Shown piece by piece: positions 40,912 through 50,145 of a stretch of 64,000 nt of DNA. The DNA is from an uncultured Selenomonadales bacterium (GTDB lineage Bacteria; Bacillota; Negativicutes; Selenomonadales; Selenomonadaceae). The notes under the pieces are model-generated. The model saw nothing but the letters and a program-made list of their open reading frames with translations. It had not been told where the DNA came from and ran no database searches. Every line of letters starts with the position of its first letter. The first letter of the stretch is position 1. The translations under genes were made by a program, and so were the position numbers. The stretch lies in the NCBI GenBank assembly GCA_946536925.1, contig CAMNFC010000002.1, positions 1 through 64,000 on the forward strand, written 5' to 3'.

Positions 40912-41547
40912 ATGTTTGATGATATCGGCGGATTTTTGACTGGAATTGTCGCGGGATTGCCTGGAATCGTCATCGCAATGGTAATTCACGAATATTCTCA
41001 CGCACGCATGGCAGATTTCCTCGGAGACTTCACGCCGCGAATGCAAGGACGTTTAACGCTCAATCCGGCCGCTCACGTCGATCCAATCGGGCTTTTAATG
41101 CTTTTTCTCGTGCATTTCGGCTGGGCAAAGCCCGTTCAGATAAATCCGACGAATTTTTCCAATCCGAGACGCGACGATATCTTAGTTTCGCTCGCAGGCC
41201 CCGCTTCAAACTTAATTACAGCGTTTTTCGCGCTGATTTTGCTGGTTTTGCTGGCGAAATTCGATTTTCCGCTGTCTGAAGGGCTTTTGGTCGTCTTTAA
41301 CCTGATAATCGTCTACAATATCAACTTCGCGATATTCAATATGCTGCCAATCCCGCCTTTGGACGGCTCACACATACTTAGAAACCTTTTGCCGTACGAA
41401 ATGGCGCGCGTTTATGAGCAACTCGAACGTTACAGCTTCATTTTCCTGATTATTATCCTCATGACGCCGATTTTAAGCTATATTTTCGTGCCGCTGCAAA
41501 AATTAATCTTCGGAATCTTCCAAAGCGTGGTAAATATCCTGCTTTGA
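40912..41547 (+). CDS. Site-2 protease family (M50) membrane metalloprotease
   Basis: HEYSH motif and NMLPIPPLDGSHI. Confidence 0.92.
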   Translation: MFDDIGGFLTGIVAGLPGIVIAMVIHEYSHARMADFLGDFTPRMQGRLTLNPAAHVDPIGLLMLFLVHFGWAKPVQINPTNFSNPRRDDILVSLAGPASNLITAFFALILLVLLAKFDFPLSEGLLVVFNLIIVYNINFAIFNMLPIPPLDGSHILRNLLPYEMARVYEQLERYSFIFLIIILMTPILSYIFVPLQKLIFGIFQSVVNILL

Positions 41548-41557
41548 GCAAAAAAAA

Positions 41558-41590
41558 TCCTCTGCACGCCGCGGAGGATTATTTTTTTTT
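41558..41590. terminator. Bidirectional terminator
   Basis: TCCTCtGC-loop-GCgGAGGA with A/T runs. Confidence 0.75.
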
Positions 41591-42479
41591 ACAAAAGGCG
41601 ATTTCCCGTGTCAAAATCGTACAAACTTTCCGCCTCGTCGATAATTTCTTCCAATTCGGCGCGTGCGGAATATTTTTTCATGTTCAACCAGAAATTTTCG
41701 CGGTGAACGACGACCGAACGAATGAAAGCCGCCGCATAATCGGGAAAAATCCCTTCCGAGTCGAAAATTTGCCAAAAATCCTTCACGCTGTCCTCAATCG
41801 CCACGTCATATTCGATTCTGTGGAGGATTCTCGAAAAATCTGCACGGATTTCGTGCGAAAACATCGATTTTAGCAGCGCAAGCTCCGGCATCGACCGTTC
41901 AGCCCGCACCAACCAAAATTCTGTCTGTAAATCATCGTCGAAGTTGTCAAAACCGCAATTTATCAGTCGTTCGAGCATTTCGGGCGGCGATTTTTTTTTC
42001 AGCGGCAAAAATTTCACGTTTTTGTAGAACGATGCGTATAAAAGTCGCTCAAATTCGATTCGCGTGTACAATCTCGACACAATTCCGCCGAAAACGCCGC
42101 GCATGAGCTTTTCCAGGATTTTCCAGTGCCGAATGTTGCGAAAACTCGTAATCCAACAGCCGGTTTGCTTAATAAACGTCGAAAAGCCCGCCGCGATATC
42201 CTGAGGATTGGTTACGACCTCCAAAGTCAAATCGCCGATGATTGCGTCGAAAAATTCTTGGTCGAAAGGCAATTTTTCCTCGCGATAGTCCAAAATGAAA
42301 ATTTTCGCGTCAAAAACGTTTTCAAAGTCGATTTCTTTGTCTGAAACGAAAAAAATGTTTGCGGAAGGGAATTTTTGGCGCAGAGGCTCAAGATAAGCAA
42401 AACTTTCGACGACCAAAACGTTTTTCCAGAAATCTTCGCCGGAAACGAAGTCAATCAAGCTCGGTTTAATGTCATCCAT
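41589..42479 (-). CDS. Hypothetical SAM-methyltransferase-like protein
   Basis: Rossmann-like spacing (FDAIIGDLTLEV) and a conserved-looking C-terminal region; next to a glycosyltransferase. Confidence 0.5.
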   Translation of the reverse strand: MDDIKPSLIDFVSGEDFWKNVLVVESFAYLEPLRQKFPSANIFFVSDKEIDFENVFDAKIFILDYREEKLPFDQEFFDAIIGDLTLEVVTNPQDIAAGFSTFIKQTGCWITSFRNIRHWKILEKLMRGVFGGIVSRLYTRIEFERLLYASFYKNVKFLPLKKKSPPEMLERLINCGFDNFDDDLQTEFWLVRAERSMPELALLKSMFSHEIRADFSRILHRIEYDVAIEDSVKDFWQIFDSEGIFPDYAAAFIRSVVVHRENFWLNMKKYSARAELEEIIDEAESLYDFDTGNRLL

Positions 42480-42524
42480 GATAAAACCTCCGATTTTTTG
42501 GAAATTATATCACATGCGCCGAAA

Positions 42525-42625
42525 ATTTTTGAGTTTGGACAAAAAAAATGGTTTGAAACGATTTTTCGGCTTGAAACTGATTTTTTCGGCTCAAAACGAA
42601 TTTTTTTGCTCAAAATACGTTTTCC
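42525..42625. repeat. Degenerate 19-20 bp A/T-tract repeats related to the 39.5 kb array
   Basis: GGCTTGAAACTGATTTTTTC / GGCTCAAAACGAATTTTTTT / GCTCAAAATACGTTTTCC. Confidence 0.65.
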
Positions 42626-42635
42626 GCGTGCATGG

Positions 42636-42662
42636 AAAAAAAAATCGCCCGCGCAGGCGATT
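42636..42662 (-). terminator. Intrinsic terminator of glycosyltransferase gene
   Basis: ATCGCC-TGCGCG-GGCGAT then T9 on minus strand. Confidence 0.8.
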
Positions 42663-42688
42663 TGAGCTTCAAAAACTGATTTTTACAA

Positions 42689-43372
42689 TCAAACTTCGGG
42701 ATTTAGTTCGTTTCCGTACTCTTTCAGGAAAATTTTTTGATATCGGCGATATTTTGGATCGAGGGGCTTTTCTTTGGGGCAATGAATGCACCAAAAATCG
42801 TTTGATTGGTTCGGAATGACGATTTTATAGCCTGCGCGGCTCATTTCTTTGCAAATTGACGTGTCGTAGAGGTGCCAGCCGTCAAATAAGTCTTCTCGCC
42901 AGGTTAAATCGTATTGAGTGGCCAAAAAAAGCCCGTCAACCGCCTCAACGACCTGATAATCGCCTTCAGGCTCGTTGCATTCGGAATCAACGACGCTTTC
43001 GGGCTCGCAAGCGTGCAAAACGCGGCCGTAAGTGCGCAAACCGTCCCACCAAACGCCTGTAGCGGGCAAATTCACGCAACCGATCACTCCGACGACGCCG
43101 ATTGACTTATCGGAGAAAATTTTGAGCAAATCGGCGATCAAATTCTTATTTACGACGAAAGTATCCTGGTGAAGGTAGATTTTGTACTTTGCATTGGAAT
43201 TTTTCATGGCAAAATTGTATCCGGCGGTCATTGAAGCGGCATTTCGCACGTCAATGAACTCTGCGGACATATTTTCGGGGATTTTAAGGTGTTTGAGATA
43301 CAATTTGCACTCATCGTACCACCAATCGCTGTTTACGCAGGTTATAAAGGCGATTTTTCGTTCATCAAGCAA
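42689..43372 (-). CDS. Glycosyltransferase (GT2-like, Glyco_tranf_2_5-type)
   Basis: FITCVNSDWWYDECKLYL...AGYNFAMKNSNAKYKIYLHQDTFV...VDGLFLATQYDL. Confidence 0.75.
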   Translation of the reverse strand: MLDERKIAFITCVNSDWWYDECKLYLKHLKIPENMSAEFIDVRNAASMTAGYNFAMKNSNAKYKIYLHQDTFVVNKNLIADLLKIFSDKSIGVVGVIGCVNLPATGVWWDGLRTYGRVLHACEPESVVDSECNEPEGDYQVVEAVDGLFLATQYDLTWREDLFDGWHLYDTSICKEMSRAGYKIVIPNQSNDFWCIHCPKEKPLDPKYRRYQKIFLKEYGNELNPEV

Positions 43373-44523
43373 AATTTTTCCTCCGTTCCATTCAAAACGC
43401 GGCGAACTTCTTTAATCGTCGTCAAACCTGCGCGAATTTTTTCCGTTGCGTCGTCCGCCAAAGTTTTCAAGCCCGACTCAAGCGCAAAATTTTTCATCTC
43501 GTCGAGATTGCGATTATTCCTGATGAGCTGGCGAAAATTTTTGTCGACGCGCAAAATTTCGTGCAAGGCAATTCGTCCGCGATAACCCGTGCCTCTGCAA
43601 TTTTCACAGCCTTTTCCGCCGCAATGAGTACAAATTTTTCTGATCAATCGTTGAGCAACGACGCAATTAAGAGTTGCGGCCAAAAGATACGGTTCCACGC
43701 CCATTTCCAACATTCGGAAGACCGCGCTGCAAGAATCGTTTGCGTGGAGCGTCGTGAAAAGCAAATGACCCGTGAGGGCGGCGCGCACCGCAATTTTTGC
43801 AGTCTCGGCGTCGCGAACCTCCCCGACCATCAAAACGTTGCAATCCATGCGCAACATCGAGCGCAAACCCGCCGCAAAAGTCAAACCCGTCTTCTCGTTG
43901 ACTTGCACCTGGCTGATTCCTTCCACGCGCTGTTCAATCGGATCTTCGAGCGTCATTATCGAGCGCGTCGGCTGATTCAATTCTCTGAGCGCGGCGTAAA
44001 GTGTCGTCGACTTGCCCGAATTCATCGGCCCCGTCAAAATTATCATTCCAGACGCAGAATTTATCATCTGCCGAAAAATTTTTTCGTTCGCCGCAGAAAA
44101 TCCCAGCTCTTTCAAGTTGTGAAGTTCCGACGACAAATTCAACAGTCTGATCGTCAAACTTTCCGCGCCGTCGGAGGGCATGGACGCCACGCGCATTTCC
44201 ACGTTGTCCAGGCGGATTGCTCCGTCCAGCGGCAAGAAAGCGGCCGTCGTGTCCATTCGCGCCAAAATTTTTATCCGCGACGTCAAAGCTTCGGCCAAAT
44301 TGAGCGGCAACGATTGATGAAGTTCTTGCAGTTGCCCGTCGATTCGATAGCGCACGCGCAAAGATTTTTCAAACGGCTCGATGTGCAAATCCGACGCCCG
44401 CATTTTTATCGCGACGTCAAAAAGAAAATTCACCAGCTCGACAATCGCCCGCGACGAGGAGCCCGCAAAGTTGTGCCGCTCCATGTGAATCAATTTTCTT
44501 ATCTGCTCGTCGAAATCGTTCAT
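43342..44523 (-). CDS. GspE/PilB-type secretion ATPase, lacking the usual N-terminal domain
   Basis: RASDLHIEPFEKSLRVRYRIDGQL, GPMNSGKSTTLYA, MVGEVRDAETAKIAV, CTHC...CENC Zn motif. Confidence 0.93.
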   Translation of the reverse strand: MNDFDEQIRKLIHMERHNFAGSSSRAIVELVNFLFDVAIKMRASDLHIEPFEKSLRVRYRIDGQLQELHQSLPLNLAEALTSRIKILARMDTTAAFLPLDGAIRLDNVEMRVASMPSDGAESLTIRLLNLSSELHNLKELGFSAANEKIFRQMINSASGMIILTGPMNSGKSTTLYAALRELNQPTRSIMTLEDPIEQRVEGISQVQVNEKTGLTFAAGLRSMLRMDCNVLMVGEVRDAETAKIAVRAALTGHLLFTTLHANDSCSAVFRMLEMGVEPYLLAATLNCVVAQRLIRKICTHCGGKGCENCRGTGYRGRIALHEILRVDKNFRQLIRNNRNLDEMKNFALESGLKTLADDATEKIRAGLTTIKEVRRVLNGTEEKFCLMNEKSPL

Positions 44524-45383
44524 TTTGTCGAGAGAAATTTTTTCAAAGTCTTTTCCATAATTTTCATGTCGGGGAGCTCGCCCGTGTACAGTCGATAAGC
44601 CTCGCGCCCTTGGAGCAAAAGCATCGACAGGCCGTCCAGCGTCGGGTAGCCCAGCTCTTTGGCCGTGCGCAAAAGTTTCGTTTCGACGGGGTTGTAGATG
44701 ATGTCGTAGACGAGTGCACCTTCCGGCAAAAGTTTCAGTTCAACGGGCGGCATGTCGTCAACTTCCGGGAACATTCCAAGCGGCGTCGTGTTGATTAAAA
44801 TGTCCGCGGTCTGAAGCATTTCCTTGAACTCGTCCGAAAGCCAATCGAAGCCTTCAACATTTCCGTAGGACAAAAAATCGTTCGCCAAAGCTTGAGCCTT
44901 TTGCGGGTTGCGCGCGCCGATTGCGACGAATTCGGCACGACGTTTGCATAAGCCCCAAAGAACCGCACGAGCCGCACCGCCTGCACCCAACATCACCGCG
45001 TGACAATCTTCCGGCAAAAAATTCGCTTCGGCCAGAGCAGCCAAAAATCCCGAAACGTCCGTGTTGTAGCCCGTCAACATTCCGCCGTCGTTTACGACCG
45101 TGTTGACCGCGCCGATTACAAGGGCGTCCGCGTCGATGGCGTCCAGATATTTTGCAATAGTCGTTTTGTGCGGAATCGTCACGTTCACGCCGCGAAAGTC
45201 CAAACCTTTAATCGCCTCGACCGCCATGAAAAGTTTTCCCGCGTGAACCTGCAGAGGAATGTAATTGTAGTTGACGAAACCCGCCGCCGTGAAAGCTGCT
45301 TTGTACATTTGCGGCGACAGCGAGTGACCGACGGGGTAGCCCATGATTCCGAAATTTTTTATCTCCAAAGAATTCATTTCCAA
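44520..45383 (-). CDS. aroE: Shikimate dehydrogenase
   Basis: GYPVGHSLSPQMYKAAF, NVTIPHKTTIAKYLD, LGAGGAARAVLWGL. Confidence 0.96.
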   Translation of the reverse strand: MEMNSLEIKNFGIMGYPVGHSLSPQMYKAAFTAAGFVNYNYIPLQVHAGKLFMAVEAIKGLDFRGVNVTIPHKTTIAKYLDAIDADALVIGAVNTVVNDGGMLTGYNTDVSGFLAALAEANFLPEDCHAVMLGAGGAARAVLWGLCKRRAEFVAIGARNPQKAQALANDFLSYGNVEGFDWLSDEFKEMLQTADILINTTPLGMFPEVDDMPPVELKLLPEGALVYDIIYNPVETKLLRTAKELGYPTLDGLSMLLLQGREAYRLYTGELPDMKIMEKTLKKFLSTK

Positions 45384-45467
45384 ATCTCCTTTCGTTAAGC
45401 GGCGTCATTCTATCACAAGCGGCTTTGAGTGACAATCAAATTAAGCCGACGGAAATTTTTTTGAAAT

Positions 45468-45510
45468 TGTCCCCGCGGGACACCACACGAAAATTTTTTC
45501 GCGCTATAAT
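45468..45510 (+). promoter_or_regulatory. Palindrome plus -10 element upstream of small Cys-rich protein gene
   Basis: TGTCCC-CGC-GGGACA (45468-45482) and TATAAT (45505-45510); no recognisable -35. Confidence 0.55.
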
Positions 45511-45552
45511 TCTCCCAAAAGTTTCAAAAATATTTTTCTGGAGGTAATCATC

Positions 45553-45759
45553 TTGAAAAAGTTCGCAGCAATTTCAATCGGAGTTCTCACGGCGTTCCTC
45601 GCAGCGTTCGTCGCGCCTGTTGTCACCGACGCAAATGTTGCACACGCCGCCTTCTACAAATGCAACAAATGCGGGCGCGGCACCAGTGCTTCGAATCCGC
45701 ACAAAGGCAACCAAAGCTGTCCGAAAGGCGGTTCTCATAATTGGGTTCGTGAAGGCTGA
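45553..45759 (+). CDS. Small secreted Cys-rich (zinc-ribbon-like) protein, 68 aa
   Basis: Sec signal ending AHA; YKCNKCGRGTSASNPHKGNQSCPKGGSHNWVREG; TTG/ATG-type start with GGAGG. Confidence 0.8.
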   Translation: MKKFAAISIGVLTAFLAAFVAPVVTDANVAHAAFYKCNKCGRGTSASNPHKGNQSCPKGGSHNWVREG

Positions 45760-45840
45760 TTAATCAGCGCGCTCGATTCCCTTGCCTTCGACGCGCCAAA
45801 AAATTTTGTTCGAAAAATTTCCTCCGTTCATCGCGGGGGA

Positions 45841-47127
45841 TTATTTTTTTTTCAGCAGAGAAAAGATTGGAATCAGCCAGAGATACCACGCGGCCAGGAT
45901 TGAAATTTTCGGGGCGGCAACGGGCATCAAAACTATCACGCCGGCTATCGACCAGGGAATCAGAGGCGAAATCACCACGGCGGAATTTTCAATTTGGATC
46001 GCGAAGACTTCCGCGCGCGGCTCAACTTTTTTGCAGAGACGGTGCGTCAACATTATGGCCAGCGTTTGGTTGCAGGCGATCATGCTCGTTAGGACGGCCG
46101 CGATTAAAATTCCCGCGAACGACGAAAATTTTTTTCCGAGGCGCACGAAAAATTTTTCAGGGCGATTCAAAAATCCCGTCGCTTGAAAAATTCCCGCGTA
46201 GCAGCTCGACAGGCAGACGATAGCGATGACGTTTGCCATTGAAAAAATTCCGCCGCCGCTCAAAATTTTTGCAAGCACTTCGTCCGACGGATAAAAGCCG
46301 AACAGCGCGATTTTTATCAGCTCGAAAAAGTTTGCGCCTTGAAAAAAAATTGCGACCGCCGCACACGCCAAAATGCTGGCCGTCATCATCAGCCGAACTT
46401 TTAATTTGAACAGCGACAACACGACGATTAAAATTGCGGGGACGAGCACGAAGAAATTTATCTCGAACGCGCGCGAAAAAATTTCTTTTGCGTCGACGGC
46501 GGAGGCTCCTTCGCCCGCGAAAAAAATTCCCGCCGCCAAATAAAGTGCGCTCGACAAAATCAGCGGGACGATTGAAGTTTTCATCATGCCGACGAGATTT
46601 TTAAAAATGTCCGTGCCGGTGAGAGTCGCAACGAGAAGTGCGCTCGTCGACATCGGCGAACACCTGTCACCCATATAACAGCCCGACAAAATCGCGCCGC
46701 CCGTCAGCCAAATCGGGACGCCCAAGCTGTCGGCCATCGAACCGCAAATAATTCCCATGGTCGCGGCCGTGCCAAACGCCGTGCCCGTCAAAGTCGAGAT
46801 CAATCCGCAAAGCCAAAACGACATGAGCAAAATTATTGCGGGCGAAAAAAAATCTGCCGTGAAAAAAATTATCGCGGGGATGACGCCGGCCGCCCGCCAA
46901 TACGCCGTGACGATTCCGATTAAAATTAAAGTTATCAAAATCGATTTGACGGGGCGCACGCCTTCGAGCCACATGGAAAAAATTTTTCGCGGCGAGTGTC
47001 CGGCTTCGGCGGCGTAAAAAGAAAAAATCATCAGCCCGAAGACCAGCGCGAACAAAATCGACACGCCCGACAAAACGCACGCCAAAAGTGCGGCAGAAAA
47101 AATTCCGAGCAAAAAAATTTCCGTCAT
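45841..47127 (-). CDS. Na+/H+ antiporter NhaC family protein
   Basis: Polytopic; GDRCSPMSTSALLVATLTGTD pattern. Confidence 0.87.
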   Translation of the reverse strand: MTEIFLLGIFSAALLACVLSGVSILFALVFGLMIFSFYAAEAGHSPRKIFSMWLEGVRPVKSILITLILIGIVTAYWRAAGVIPAIIFFTADFFSPAIILLMSFWLCGLISTLTGTAFGTAATMGIICGSMADSLGVPIWLTGGAILSGCYMGDRCSPMSTSALLVATLTGTDIFKNLVGMMKTSIVPLILSSALYLAAGIFFAGEGASAVDAKEIFSRAFEINFFVLVPAILIVVLSLFKLKVRLMMTASILACAAVAIFFQGANFFELIKIALFGFYPSDEVLAKILSGGGIFSMANVIAIVCLSSCYAGIFQATGFLNRPEKFFVRLGKKFSSFAGILIAAVLTSMIACNQTLAIMLTHRLCKKVEPRAEVFAIQIENSAVVISPLIPWSIAGVIVLMPVAAPKISILAAWYLWLIPIFSLLKKK

Positions 47128-47197
47128 AAAAATCCTCCCGAAAAAATTTTAGCACTTTCGTCAAGCTTGTGATAAAATCTTCGCGGGAGGTTTTGAA

Positions 47198-48010
47198 ATG
47201 AAGTACAAACTTTTGGCTCTGGACATGGACGGCACGCTTTTGAATTCGGAGAAAAAAATTTCTTCGCGAACGAAGGCTGCCCTCGAAAATCTTTCTGCGC
47301 GGAGAATTTTTATCGTGGCGAGCACGGGTAGAAATTTGGCCGAGCTTTCCGAGTACCGCGACGATTTGAAATCGATGAGCTGCGGGATTTTGATCAGCGG
47401 CGGAATGATTTACGACTTCGTGAACGACGCGCCGATAAAAATTCACGCCATGGACGAGCCGACGATTTTTAAATTGATTGACTTCGGGCTGGAAACTCGC
47501 GCGATGATTCATCTGCACACGATAAAAAAATCCGTCGCCCGCCAAGAAGACATTCAAAACATGGCGGCCTTTGACATGGGCGTCTATCAAAATATGTTCG
47601 ACAAAATTTGTGAACGTTGCGCCGACCCGAAAGAATACGTGCGCTCTCACCCCGGCTCCGTCATCAAGGTCAATCTTTATCACCGCGACAAAATTTCTCG
47701 CGACAAAAATTTCGAGCGAATAAAAAAAATGAATCTGTCGATAAGTTTCGCCGAGGCTTTCAACCTGGAGATGTCGCCCGCGAACATCACGAAGGCTTCC
47801 GGCTTGAAAGAGCTTTGCGATTTTTTGAAAATTGATTTGAGCGAGGCGGTGGCGATTGGTGACGCAGACAACGACCGAGAAATTTTGCAGACGGCGGGCT
47901 TTTCCGTGGCCATGGGAAATTCTTCCGACGAGATAAAAAGTTTGGCGGATCTCGTCACGCTCGACAACGACAACGACGGAGTGGCCGCGGCGATCGAAAA
48001 AATATTTTAA
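47198..48010 (+). CDS. Cof-type HAD-IIB family hydrolase
   Basis: LLALDMDGTLLNSEKKIS, AIGDADNDREIL. Confidence 0.95.
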   Translation: MKYKLLALDMDGTLLNSEKKISSRTKAALENLSARRIFIVASTGRNLAELSEYRDDLKSMSCGILISGGMIYDFVNDAPIKIHAMDEPTIFKLIDFGLETRAMIHLHTIKKSVARQEDIQNMAAFDMGVYQNMFDKICERCADPKEYVRSHPGSVIKVNLYHRDKISRDKNFERIKKMNLSISFAEAFNLEMSPANITKASGLKELCDFLKIDLSEAVAIGDADNDREILQTAGFSVAMGNSSDEIKSLADLVTLDNDNDGVAAAIEKIF

Positions 48011-48067
48011 ATTGTTTTGTCTTTGCGTGGTGAAAAATTTTTATCGCTTAAAAGCAGACCAGCTGGA

Positions 48068-48084
48068 TGCAACGTCACGTTGCA
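48068..48084. promoter_or_regulatory. Perfect 17-bp palindrome upstream of fabF
   Basis: TGCAACGT-C-ACGTTGCA; -10 TATAAT at 48116-48121. Confidence 0.6.
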
Positions 48085-48160
48085 AAAAATATTTTAAAAA
48101 ATTTTTCCCGCGTGATATAATTTGCGTCGAAAAAATTTCAGGCAGAGGAGGCCGATAAAT

Positions 48161-49405
48161 TTGATTCAAGAAAACAGAGTTGTGGTCACGGGTTTGGGCG
48201 TGGTCACTCCAATCGGTATCGGCAAAGAAAATTTTTGGTCGGCGGCCAAAGCCGGCACAAACGGAATCGGCAGGATAACTCGCTTCGACCCGACGGGTTA
48301 CACCTGTCAAATCGCCGGCGAAGTTTTGGATTTCGACCCCGTGCAATTCATCGACAAAAAAGAAACCAAACGCATGGATCGCTACACTCAATTTGCTTTG
48401 GCGGCGGCGCGGCTGGCACTCGACGACGCGAACTTAAAAAATTTTGACAGCTCTCGTGCGGGAGTTTTCGTCGGCGCGGGTATCGGCGGAATGGAAACTC
48501 TGCACAATCAATACGAAAAACTTTTCACCAAGGGTCCTTCGCGAATCAGTCCGTTCTTTATCCCGATGATGATTGCGAACATGGCCGCGGGCAACATCGC
48601 CATTGCCTTCAAACTTCAAGGACCTTGCGAATGTATCGTGACGGCCTGCGCTTCGGGAACAAATTCAATCGGCGACGCATACCGCTCGATTCAGCGCGGC
48701 GAGGCTGACGTGATGTTGGCGGGCGGCTCCGAGGCTGCGATTTCTCCTGCGGGCGTTGCGGGTTTTGCGTCCATGAAAGCTCTTTGCTCCGACCACAACG
48801 ACGACCCGGCTCACGCGTCCCGTCCGTTTGATAAAAATCGTTCGGGCTTTGTCATGGGCGAAGGTGCCGGAATTGTCGTCCTGGAAAAATTGGAACACGC
48901 TCTGGAGCGCGGCGCACACATCTACGCGGAAATCGTCGGCTACGGCAGAAACGACGACGCTTATCACATCACCACGCCCGCGCCCGGCGGCACAACTCAA
49001 GCAAAATGTATGCAGCTCGCGCTCGAAGACGCAAACCTCAAGCCCGAAGACATCGACTACATTAACGCCCACGGAACGTCAACGCAATTCAATGACCGCG
49101 GCGAAACCGAAGCCATTAAAATTCTTTTCGGCGACCACGCAAAAAATCTGGCCGTCTCGTCGACAAAATCAATGACGGGGCACATGCTCGGCGCGGCCGG
49201 AGGTGTCGAAGCGGTCGCAACCGTTCTTTCAATCGAAGAAAACATCGTTCACCCCACAATCAACTACGAAACGCAAGACGAAGGCTTGGATTTGAATTAC
49301 GTGCCCAATTTCGCCCAAAAAAAACAAATTTTCGCCGCGCTGACAAATTCTTTCGGCTTCGGCGGACACAATGCGTGCCTGGCCTTCAAAAAATTCGTCG
49401 AATGA
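48161..49405 (+). CDS. fabF: Beta-ketoacyl-ACP synthase II
   Basis: VVVTGLGVVTPIG, TACASGTNSIGDA, NAHGTSTQFND, GHMLGAAGGVEA; TTG start. Confidence 0.97.
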   Translation: MIQENRVVVTGLGVVTPIGIGKENFWSAAKAGTNGIGRITRFDPTGYTCQIAGEVLDFDPVQFIDKKETKRMDRYTQFALAAARLALDDANLKNFDSSRAGVFVGAGIGGMETLHNQYEKLFTKGPSRISPFFIPMMIANMAAGNIAIAFKLQGPCECIVTACASGTNSIGDAYRSIQRGEADVMLAGGSEAAISPAGVAGFASMKALCSDHNDDPAHASRPFDKNRSGFVMGEGAGIVVLEKLEHALERGAHIYAEIVGYGRNDDAYHITTPAPGGTTQAKCMQLALEDANLKPEDIDYINAHGTSTQFNDRGETEAIKILFGDHAKNLAVSSTKSMTGHMLGAAGGVEAVATVLSIEENIVHPTINYETQDEGLDLNYVPNFAQKKQIFAALTNSFGFGGHNACLAFKKFVE

Positions 49406-49427
49406 TAAAAAAATCGACTTGAAAGGA

Positions 49428-49459
49428 AATTTTTCCCGTCAAAGCGGCGGGAATTTTTT
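49428..49459 (+). terminator. Intrinsic terminator after fabF
   Basis: CCCGtcaaagcggCGGG followed by T8. Confidence 0.7.
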
Positions 49460-49473
49460 TTGGAGGAAAAATT

Positions 49474-50091
49474 ATGGACGAAATTAAAATCATAAGAAGC
49501 GAATACGTGACCTCGGCGGTGAGCAAAAAAACTTGCCCCGAAGAAATTTTGCCGGAAATTGTTTTCGTCGGTCGCTCGAACGTCGGCAAGTCCTCGCTGA
49601 TAAATTCTCTGACGAACAGAAAATCTTTGGCGCGAACGAGCGGCACGCCCGGCAAAACTCAGACGATAAATTTTTTTCGCGTGACGTTGAAACTTCCCGC
49701 TGACGAGAGCCGCGAAATTTTTTTTGTCGATCTGCCCGGCTACGGCTACGCAAAAACTTCCAAGACGAACAGAAAACTTTGGGCGAAATTCATCGACGAA
49801 TATCTTTCGAGCCGCCGCGACATAAAATTTGTCTGCCAGCTCATCGACATGCGCCACGAGCCCCAAGAGAGCGATTTGAAATCTTTTGCCGGCCTCGTCG
49901 AAAAAAATTTGCCCGTGCTAATCGTGGCGACCAAGTCAGACAAAATCGGCAAGACGCAGCGACAAAAACATCTCGACGCGATAAAAAAATCTTTGGGCGT
50001 CGACGATGAATCCGTGCTACCCTACTCGTCGACAAAAAATGAAGGCCGTTCAGAATTGCTTGACGTTATCGCAAACTCTTTGATAAAATAA
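49474..50091 (+). CDS. ysxC: Ribosome biogenesis GTP-binding protein YsxC/EngB
   Basis: FVGRSNVGKSSLINSLTNRKSLARTSGTPGKTQTINFF. Confidence 0.96.
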   Translation: MDEIKIIRSEYVTSAVSKKTCPEEILPEIVFVGRSNVGKSSLINSLTNRKSLARTSGTPGKTQTINFFRVTLKLPADESREIFFVDLPGYGYAKTSKTNRKLWAKFIDEYLSSRRDIKFVCQLIDMRHEPQESDLKSFAGLVEKNLPVLIVATKSDKIGKTQRQKHLDAIKKSLGVDDESVLPYSSTKNEGRSELLDVIANSLIK

Positions 50092-50145
50092 TCGCAGAAA
50101 ATTTTGCGCCGTTGAGCGTTGTGCGGCGCAGAGGGAGAGTTTGAA

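Noticed and set aside
45553-45759. 68-aa Cys-rich protein as the missing SCIFF precursor
   Set aside because: Has a Sec signal peptide and only three Cys in CxxC...C arrangement, not the six-Cys SCIFF pattern.
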